This document shows positions 1-3,898 of a DNA stretch of 6,145 nucleotides, one piece after another. Source of the stretch: DATAEK01 sp036258055 (GTDB taxonomy: Bacteria > Acidobacteriota > Vicinamibacteria > Vicinamibacterales > 2-12-FULL-66-21); the NCBI GenBank assembly GCA_036258055.1, contig DATAEK010000436.1, positions 1 through 6,145 of the forward strand, in the 5' to 3' direction. The notes under the pieces were generated by a model. It was not told the DNA's origin. It did not search any database and saw nothing but the letters and a program-made list of their open reading frames with translations. Every line of letters begins with the position of its first letter. Within the stretch, counting starts at the first letter, position 1. The position numbers were made by a program, and so were the translations under genes.

Positions 1-525
1 GGCGGCCGCAATGACGGCGGCCGAACCCAGGATGGTCGCAACGGAGATGGCGACACGACCGGAGCATTTCGTGGCGGCGTCATCGAAGGCTACGGCGACC
101 GTCGTCCTGGTCCAGGGCGCTACAACAACGACGACATCCGCCAGTTCCGCGGGGAGGTCCGTCAGTGGACGCGCGAAGGCGAACAACTCCGTCGCATGCT
201 GCAGGGCCAGCGGATCGATCCGAAGGATCTCGATGCGATCCTTCGCAACCTGCGGCAGATGGACGACGACCGCGTGTATCAGGATCCGCAGGAGCTGCTG
301 CGCCTGCAGGCACAGGTCACCGAGGGATTGAAGCGGTTCGAGTACGGCCTGCGTCGGAAGATCGAAGGCAACAACAACCAGATCCTGCTGTCAGGGTCTG
401 ACGAAGTGCCGGAGCAGTTCCGGAAGCTCGTGGAGCAGTACTACCGCTCGCTCTCAAAGGCTCCTGATGGCAGCAAGGGACCTGACGCGAAGACTCCGGA
501 CATCAAGCCTCCCGACAAGAAATGA
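1..525 (+). CDS. C-terminal part of a large Gly/Arg/Asp-rich protein, DUF4175-like (5' truncated)
   Basis: The frame is open from the first base of the window to a TGA at 523-525, giving 174 residues with no start in sight. The first 40 or so residues are low-complexity Gly/Arg/Asp/Asn. A charged, probably helical region follows, with a leucine-spaced stretch (LRRMLQGQRIDPKDLDAILR) and the segment EVPEQFRKLVEQYYRSLSK. The tail is Pro/Lys/Asp-rich (PDAKTPDIKPPDKK). From memory, this layout (Gly-rich linker, helical block, VPxxFRxLVxxYYRSL, just before a DUF4159 gene) matches the C-termini of large membrane proteins annotated DUF4175 in Acidobacteriota. The diagnostic N-terminal membrane region lies outside the window, so the family name is inference. 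An internal ATG at 196 could start a 109-residue protein, but the upstream frame has the same composition and no stop. The next gene begins one base after the stop, so the two are probably translationally coupled. Function unknown. Confidence 0.7.
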   Translation, partial: GGRNDGGRTQDGRNGDGDTTGAFRGGVIEGYGDRRPGPGRYNNDDIRQFRGEVRQWTREGEQLRRMLQGQRIDPKDLDAILRNLRQMDDDRVYQDPQELLRLQAQVTEGLKRFEYGLRRKIEGNNNQILLSGSDEVPEQFRKLVEQYYRSLSKAPDGSKGPDAKTPDIKPPDKK

Positions 526-526
526 C

Positions 527-1351
527 ATGCGAGCCGTCCGCCTCGCCGTCCTTGTCGCGCTGCTGGCGGTAACGGCTTCGGCGCAGGATCCCTTCCAGTG
601 GCGCCGCGGCGGTTTCCGCCGCGAGGCGCCGCGCTTCGCGACGCCCGACAGCTTCGACGGCGGCTTCTCTTTCTGCCGCCTGATGTACAACAGCTACACG
701 CGTGAGGCCGGCGGTCAGGGCTGGTGGACCGACTATCCCGACGCCGACAAGAACTTCTCGATCCGTCTCTCGGAGCTCACCAAGACGCACGTCAGCCGGC
801 AGTCGAACGGCGAGCCCAACCACTTCGTCGTGCAAGCGATGGACGATTCGCTCTTTCAGTGTCCGTTCGTCGAGATCGAGGACGCGGGCACGGCGGAGTT
901 CAGCGACGACGAAGTCGTGCGGCTGCGGCAGTACCTCCTCAAGGGCGGATTCCTGTGGTCCGATGACTTCTGGGGAACGGCGGCGTGGGACTCCTGGGTC
1001 TCCGAGCTCGCGCGCATCCTTCCGCCGGCGGAGTACCCAGTCTTCGACATTCCTCGCGACCACCCGATCTTCCGCATGCAGTTCGAGGTGAACGCGATCC
1101 CGCAGATCCCGTCAATCCAGTTCTGGCGCACGAACGGCGGTGAGACCTCCGAGCGCGGATCCGAGAGCGCGCAGGTCCACTTCCGCGGGATTAGGGATCA
1201 GCACGGACGGCTGATGGTCCTCATGACCCACAACACCGATATCTCGGATGCGTGGGAGCGCGAAGGGGAGGACCCGCGGTTCTTCTACCAGTTCTCACCC
1301 GACGGGTACGCCGTAGGGATCAACGTGCTGCTGTACTCGATGACGCACTGA
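527..1351 (+). CDS. Secreted DUF4159 domain-containing protein
   Basis: This is a 274-residue protein. Residues 1-19 form a signal peptide (MRAVRL, then a hydrophobic core, then ASA with cleavage probably before Q20), which supports the ATG at 527 rather than the in-frame ATG at 467 inside the preceding gene. The rest fits DUF4159: a first strand with FCRLMYNSY (49-57), GWWTDYPDADKNFSIRLSEL (65-84), a central block LRQYLLKGGFLWSDDFWG (133-150), DHPIFRMQF (178-186), GRLMVLMTHNTDISDAWE (227-244) and a closing YAVGINVLLYSMT (261-273). The LRxYLxxGGFLxxDD segment resembles the core of class I glutamine amidotransferase-like folds. No catalytic Cys-His pair is evident, so I infer a binding or structural role. 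No biochemical function is established for the family. It is likely periplasmic. No good Shine-Dalgarno precedes it, and one base separates it from the upstream stop, so it is probably translated by coupling. Confidence 0.88.
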   Translation: MRAVRLAVLVALLAVTASAQDPFQWRRGGFRREAPRFATPDSFDGGFSFCRLMYNSYTREAGGQGWWTDYPDADKNFSIRLSELTKTHVSRQSNGEPNHFVVQAMDDSLFQCPFVEIEDAGTAEFSDDEVVRLRQYLLKGGFLWSDDFWGTAAWDSWVSELARILPPAEYPVFDIPRDHPIFRMQFEVNAIPQIPSIQFWRTNGGETSERGSESAQVHFRGIRDQHGRLMVLMTHNTDISDAWEREGEDPRFFYQFSPDGYAVGINVLLYSMTH

Positions 1352-1364
1352 CCCGCTTCTCAAG

Positions 1365-1385
1365 AGGAGGTCAGGAGGTCAGGAG
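1365..1385. repeat. Short tandem repeat, 8-mer AGGAGGTC, about 2.6 copies
   Basis: AGGAGGTC occurs at 1365-1372 and 1373-1380 without mismatch, followed by the partial copy AGGAG at 1381-1385. It lies in the 71-base gap between the DUF4159 stop and the end of the convergent gene. The unit looks like a Shine-Dalgarno sequence, but no start codon follows at a usable distance on the plus strand, so it is read as a slippage-type repeat rather than a ribosome binding site. Confidence 0.6.
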
Positions 1386-1412
1386 AATACGCTGGGTCCA
1401 AGACGAAAGGCT

Positions 1413-1443
1413 CTGGTCAGATCTAGAACGCCCCTAGATCCAG
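1413..1443. repeat. Inverted repeat at the convergent gene junction, possible weak terminator
   Basis: GATCTAG (1420-1426) and CTAGATC (1434-1440) are perfect inverted copies around a 7-base loop. CTG (1413-1415) and CAG (1441-1443) can extend the stem across a 4-base bulge. It spans the stop codon of the minus-strand propeller gene and lies about 60 bases past the plus-strand DUF4159 stop, where a shared terminator would be expected. Neither strand has a convincing T-run after the stem, so intrinsic termination is doubtful. Confidence 0.35.
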
Positions 1444-2454
1444 TCGCCCGATCGCGCCCTTCTCACCCGCACCCCACCCGAACTTTCCCGACCGCGAGCA
1501 GCTGAACGTGTGGAAGCCTGGTCCCTCGATCGGCGCCCAGTGTTCGCCATCATCGGTTGAATAATCTGCGCCTGAGGGGCCGACGGCGATGACTGTCCGC
1601 TGACGGCCGGGCACATACGCCACTACCGACCGGAAACCGGACAGACCCTTCACCGCAGTCCACGTGACGCCTCCGTCGGTCGTGATCGCGGCGTTATCCA
1701 CCGCTTCCTTTTCCTTCCGGTAGTCGCCGCCGACCACGATACCGTGGGTGGCATCACGGAAGGCGATGGAGAAGATGCCCGACGACGGACCCGCTGCGAT
1801 CGGTGTGGCCGAGACCGCCCAGGTCTTGCCGCCGTCGGCCGATCGGAGCACACGCGCCTGCGCAGCTGCGCCGGTGCCAATCCACACGTGATCCTTGACG
1901 CCCATGGCGAGGTTGGTGCCGCTCGCAGCGAATGCACCCTCGTTGTCGAGGGCTGCTGGCAGCCGATCCGGCGGGATGCGCGTCCAGGTGGCGCCGCCGT
2001 CGCTCGTTGCGAGGATGTGAAATTGATTGTCGGCGGAGTCGCTGAACGCGAGGCCATGCGCTTCGTCCCAGAAGGCCATCGCGTCGAAGAACGCCTTGGG
2101 ATCGTGGTTGACGAATTGTTCCTGCCAGTTCGCGCCGGCGTCGCTGGTCTTGAAAATTCGTGATTGCTCGCCGTTACCGATGCTCAGGACGTACGCCGTG
2201 CGGTCGTTCACGGCGTCGACGTCACGGAAGTCGAGCTTGTCGGTCCCGGGAATGCTCAGGGTCTGCCATGTCGTGCCGCCATCGGCGGTGCGGACGATCG
2301 TGCCGTTCGAGCCGCTGGCCCAGACGACGCGATCGTCGACGGCGCTGATGCCGCGGAAGCGTGCGGTCACACCGCTTGGCTGCGACGTGAATCGCAGGCT
2401 GGCGGCCGCCTGCGTGATCGAGAGAGCAAGCAGGAGCGGAAGTGTCAGTCGCAT
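1423..2454 (-). CDS. Secreted Asp-box (BNR) beta-propeller, Ycf48/sialidase-like
   Basis: This is a 343-residue protein. Residues 1-19 form a signal peptide (MRLTL, hydrophobic core, then QAAAS), which places it in the periplasm or outside the cell. Six Asp-box motifs of the form (S/T)xDxGxxW are seen: TADGGTTW (56-63), TSDAGANW (103-110), TSDGGATW (150-157), SADGGKTW (205-212), TTDGGVTW (258-265) and STDDGEHW (299-306). They are 41-55 residues apart, as expected for one per propeller blade. Between them recur strands such as FRGISAVDDRVVWASG, FDAMAFWDEAHGLAFSD and IFSIAFRDATHGIVVGG. Such proteins are often labelled WD40/YVTN/BNR-like, Ycf48-like, or simply oxidoreductase. The catalytic Arg triad of true sialidases is not obvious, so I do not call an enzyme. 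It is a lone gene, convergent with the DUF4159 gene and divergent from asd. The ATG at 2454 is chosen because the signal peptide follows directly; its Shine-Dalgarno is weak. The substrate or partner is unknown. Confidence 0.88.
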   Translation of the reverse strand: MRLTLPLLLALSITQAAASLRFTSQPSGVTARFRGISAVDDRVVWASGSNGTIVRTADGGTTWQTLSIPGTDKLDFRDVDAVNDRTAYVLSIGNGEQSRIFKTSDAGANWQEQFVNHDPKAFFDAMAFWDEAHGLAFSDSADNQFHILATSDGGATWTRIPPDRLPAALDNEGAFAASGTNLAMGVKDHVWIGTGAAAQARVLRSADGGKTWAVSATPIAAGPSSGIFSIAFRDATHGIVVGGDYRKEKEAVDNAAITTDGGVTWTAVKGLSGFRSVVAYVPGRQRTVIAVGPSGADYSTDDGEHWAPIEGPGFHTFSCSRSGKFGWGAGEKGAIGRLDLGAF

Positions 2455-2491
2455 GTGAGCTCATGTGAAAAGAGTGGCGAACGTCGCGGGT

Positions 2492-2520
2492 ATTCTGCCG
2501 TCGCCGGCCTCGATTCACAA
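2492..2520 (-). promoter_or_regulatory. Candidate sigma70-type promoter for the propeller gene
   Basis: Read on the minus strand, TTGTGA (complement of 2515-2520) is followed after 17 bases by CAGAAT (complement of 2492-2497). Each hexamer matches the TTGACA/TATAAT consensus at 4 of 6 positions. The start site would fall near 2485, giving a leader of about 30 bases before the ATG at 2454. Sequence match only; its -35 sits beside the -35 of the divergent candidate. Confidence 0.4.
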
Positions 2521-2526
2521 AATCGC

Positions 2527-2556
2527 TTGACCGTGCGGTCCCGCGACGGCTAGACT
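2527..2556 (+). promoter_or_regulatory. Candidate sigma70-type promoter driving the asd leader and operon
   Basis: TTGACC (2527-2532, 5 of 6 to TTGACA) is followed after 18 bases by TAGACT (2551-2556, 4 of 6 to TATAAT). Transcription would start about 7 bases downstream, near 2563-2564, at the ATG of a small ORF. It is the best plus-strand promoter match in the divergent gap and lies upstream of the terminator that precedes asd. It is a sequence match, not proof. Confidence 0.5.
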
Positions 2557-2563
2557 GCCAACG

Positions 2564-2644
2564 ATGTTCGCAATGCGCCACGCGGCCGACCGAAAGCGAG
2601 TCAAGCGACTCTCCAGGTCGGTGGTGTGTGTGCCGGTACGCTAA
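2564..2644 (+). CDS. Possible 26-residue leader peptide ahead of asd
   Basis: ATG at 2564 opens a 26-codon frame ending in TAA at 2642-2644, encoding MFAMRHAADRKRVKRL, then SRSVVCVPVR. The peptide is basic (seven Arg, two Lys) with a Val/Cys-containing end and no membrane segment. There is no Shine-Dalgarno, but the candidate -10 box ends 7 bases before the ATG, which is the geometry of a leaderless mRNA. The ORF spans the first two pairing segments of the proposed attenuator (2584-2591 and 2616-2625), and its two Lys codons (2594-2596, 2603-2605) fall between them. The arrangement RH..D..RV...S...C loosely recalls the short leaderless leader peptides ahead of sulfur genes in Actinobacteria; that likeness is from memory and weak. 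A chance ORF of this size in GC-rich DNA is quite possible. Confidence 0.3.
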   Translation: MFAMRHAADRKRVKRLSRSVVCVPVR

Positions 2645-2666
2645 GTAGTCATAGACGGACCCTACG

Positions 2667-2702
2667 AACCCGCCGGCCACACAGGTCGGCGGGTTTTTTT
2701 TT
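2667..2702 (+). terminator. Strong intrinsic terminator immediately upstream of asd
   Basis: The stem arms 2667-2678 and 2684-2695 form 12 pairs, one of them G-U, around the 5-base loop ACACA. The 3' arm runs into nine consecutive T (2694-2702). The orientation is plus strand; the minus-strand side lacks a T-run, so it does not serve the divergent gene. It ends 12 bases before the asd start, so it must act on a transcript initiated in the 2455-2666 gap. This is why attenuation or a small RNA is proposed. Confidence 0.9.
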
Positions 2703-2714
2703 GCCCGAATCCGT

Positions 2715-3782
2715 ATGCATGCACAAGCTCGTCGCCCGGACACGTCGATAGAAGTCGGCATCCTCGGCGCCACCGGCACCGTAGGGCAGCAGTTCCTGCG
2801 GCTGCTCGAGCGGCATCCCTGGTTCAAAGCGTCCTGGCTCGCCGCGAGCGAGCGCTCTGAGGGACGTCCTTACGAAGACGCCGCCACGTGGCGCCTGGAG
2901 TCGGCTCCACCGGCCGATTTGCGGCGGATGCAGGTCAACGCCTGCACGCCCGGCAAGGGCCCGAAGTTGATCTTCTCGGCGCTCGATGCCGCGCCCGCCA
3001 AAGAGATCGAACCCGCCTTCGCCGCCGCCGGTCACATCGTCGTCAGCAACACGCGGACGGCGCGCATGGATCCCGCCGTTCCGCTGGTGATTCCGGAGGT
3101 CAATCCCGATCACCTCAACCTCATCCCCCGGCAGCGGCGGGAACGCGGTTGGTCCGGCGCGATCGTGACCAACCCGAACTGCTCGACCGTGGTGCTCGCG
3201 ATGGTCCTGGCGCCCTTGCGCGATCTCGGTCTCCGTTCCGTGATGGTGACGACGCTCCAGGCCGTTTCGGGCGCCGGATATCCGGGCGTGGCGTCGCTCG
3301 ACATTCTGGGCAATGTGATCCCCACGATCTCCGGCGAAGAGGAAAAGATCGAAAGCGAGACGCAGAAGATCCTCGGCTCCTTTGCGGAGGAGCGTGTGAC
3401 TGCGCATTCCGTCGTCATCTCGGCGCAGACGACACGGGTGCCGGTCGTGGACGGCCACACCGAATCGATCTCGATTGGCTTCGACACGCAGGTCTCGCCG
3501 GATGAGGTGAAAGCGCGACTATCCGAGTTCCGCGGCCGTCCACAGGCGCTCGCGCTGCCGAGCGCGCCGGCCGCGCCGATCGTATGCGCGGTGCGGCCGG
3601 ACCGTCCGCAGCCGCGCTTCGATGCCGCGCGTGACAACGGCATGACCGTGACCGTCGGCCGGATCCGTGCATGTCCCGTTCTCGGTGTGAAGCTCGTCGC
3701 GCTCGGTCACAACACCATCCGCGGCGCCGCGGGGGCGGCGCTGCTGAACGCCGAGTTGATGGTGGCGGAAGGGTGGCTCTAG
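2715..3782 (+). CDS. asd: Aspartate-semialdehyde dehydrogenase, yeast/archaeal-type
   Basis: This enzyme reduces L-aspartyl 4-phosphate to L-aspartate 4-semialdehyde with NADPH (EC 1.2.1.11), at the branch to lysine/diaminopimelate, threonine and methionine. It has 355 residues, normal for the family. The nucleotide-binding loop GATGTVGQ is at 18-25. The active-site motif VTNPNCST puts the nucleophilic Cys at 156. SAQTTRVPVVDGHTES carries the substrate-binding Arg241 and catalytic His248. LQAVSGAGYPGV (181-192) and the acidic SGEEEKIESETQKIL (206-220) match the yeast Hom2/archaeal branch rather than the E. coli type. The ATG at 2715 is the only conventional start before the Rossmann fold. It has no Shine-Dalgarno and sits 12 bases after a terminator T-tract, so expression depends on read-through or an unseen promoter. 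It is first in an operon with lysC and dapB. Confidence 0.96.
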   Translation: MHAQARRPDTSIEVGILGATGTVGQQFLRLLERHPWFKASWLAASERSEGRPYEDAATWRLESAPPADLRRMQVNACTPGKGPKLIFSALDAAPAKEIEPAFAAAGHIVVSNTRTARMDPAVPLVIPEVNPDHLNLIPRQRRERGWSGAIVTNPNCSTVVLAMVLAPLRDLGLRSVMVTTLQAVSGAGYPGVASLDILGNVIPTISGEEEKIESETQKILGSFAEERVTAHSVVISAQTTRVPVVDGHTESISIGFDTQVSPDEVKARLSEFRGRPQALALPSAPAAPIVCAVRPDRPQPRFDAARDNGMTVTVGRIRACPVLGVKLVALGHNTIRGAAGAALLNAELMVAEGWL

Positions 3783-3803
3783 CCATGGGGAATGGGCCAG
3801 GGA

Positions 3804-3872
3804 CCGTTGGAAACGGAAATGACGATTACAGGCTCCGGCTTCGGCCGGACCGGAGGCGGCTTCAGCCGGACC
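3804..3872. repeat. Tandem hairpin repeats (REP-like) between asd and lysC
   Basis: CGGCTTCGGCCGGACC (3836-3851) and CGGCTTCAGCCGGACC (3857-3872) are 16-base direct repeats with one mismatch and a 21-base period. The first forms a perfect 6-bp hairpin (3834-3849) with a UUCG tetraloop closed by C-G, an unusually stable RNA fold. The second forms a 4-bp CGGC/GCCG hairpin (3857-3868) with loop TTCA. A third small stem, CCGTT/AACGG, lies at 3804-3816. There is no T-run, so it is not a classical terminator; mRNA stabilisation, partial attenuation or REP-like origin are possible. The DNA is open in the lysC frame, but the translation is low-complexity and Arg-rich, so I treat it as untranslated. 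Confidence 0.6.
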
Positions 3873-3888
3873 CGCAGCGAGGAATCTT

Positions 3889-3893
3889 GGAGA
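3889..3893 (+). promoter_or_regulatory. Ribosome binding site favouring the TTG start of lysC
   Basis: GGAGA at 3889-3893 is 5 bases before the TTG at 3899 and 17 bases before the ATG at 3911. Spacing therefore favours TTG 3899, or possibly GTG 3905. A second purine run, GAGGA at 3879-3883, is only 3 bases from the TTG at 3887, which is too close. Confidence 0.5.
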
Positions 3894-3898
3894 ACGAT

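Larger units (their letters stand above)
2564..2702 (+). promoter_or_regulatory. Putative transcription attenuator leader of the asd operon (or a short terminated sRNA)
   Basis: Between the candidate start site and the terminator are about 140 structured bases. Segment A (2585-2591) pairs with B (2616-2622) over 7 bp, enclosing a small hairpin GAGTC/GACTC (2598-2602 with 2607-2611). B extended to 2625 can instead pair with C (2668-2678): 10 pairs, two of them G-U, and one bulged base. C is also the 5' arm of the terminator, pairing with D (2684-2695). A:B with C:D would terminate; B:C would block the terminator. This is the 1:2/2:3/3:4 logic of amino acid attenuators. What is seen is the complementarity; the regulation is inferred. 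Landmarks of lysine, SAM, T-box and glycine elements were not recognised. The same data also fit an independent short RNA. Confidence 0.45.

Noticed and set aside
503..1063. Minus-strand open frame (186 codons) opposite the DUF4159 gene
   Set aside because: The sense frame has a signal peptide and family motifs; the antisense frame has charged low-complexity content only.
1360..1385. AGGAGG runs as a ribosome binding site for a small plus-strand gene
   Set aside because: No start codon with a sustained frame follows at 5-12 bases, and the region leads straight into the convergent gene.
1740..2454. Propeller protein as an active sialidase
   Set aside because: Asp-boxes alone mark the fold. 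The Arg triad, FRIP motif and catalytic Tyr/Glu of sialidases are not evident.
2027..2458. Plus-strand frame (143 codons) opposite the start of the propeller gene
   Set aside because: It overlaps the signal peptide and first Asp-boxes of the minus-strand gene and has no family features of its own.
2556..2600. Possible 6S RNA: GATGTTCGCAATGCG resembles a stretch of E. coli 6S RNA
   Set aside because: The likeness covers only about 12 bases. The transcript would be about 140 bases and lacks the long rod with a central bubble that defines 6S RNA.
2564..2702. Known riboswitch, SRP RNA or tRNA in the asd leader
   Set aside because: No lysine, SAM, T-box, glycine or TPP landmarks, no GGAAGGAAGCAGCC of SRP RNA, and no tRNA-like cloverleaf with a TTCGA arm could be found by eye on either strand.
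2649..3458. Minus-strand open frame (269 codons) opposite asd
   Set aside because: It is a shadow of asd, runs through the terminator hairpin, and its product shows no domain.
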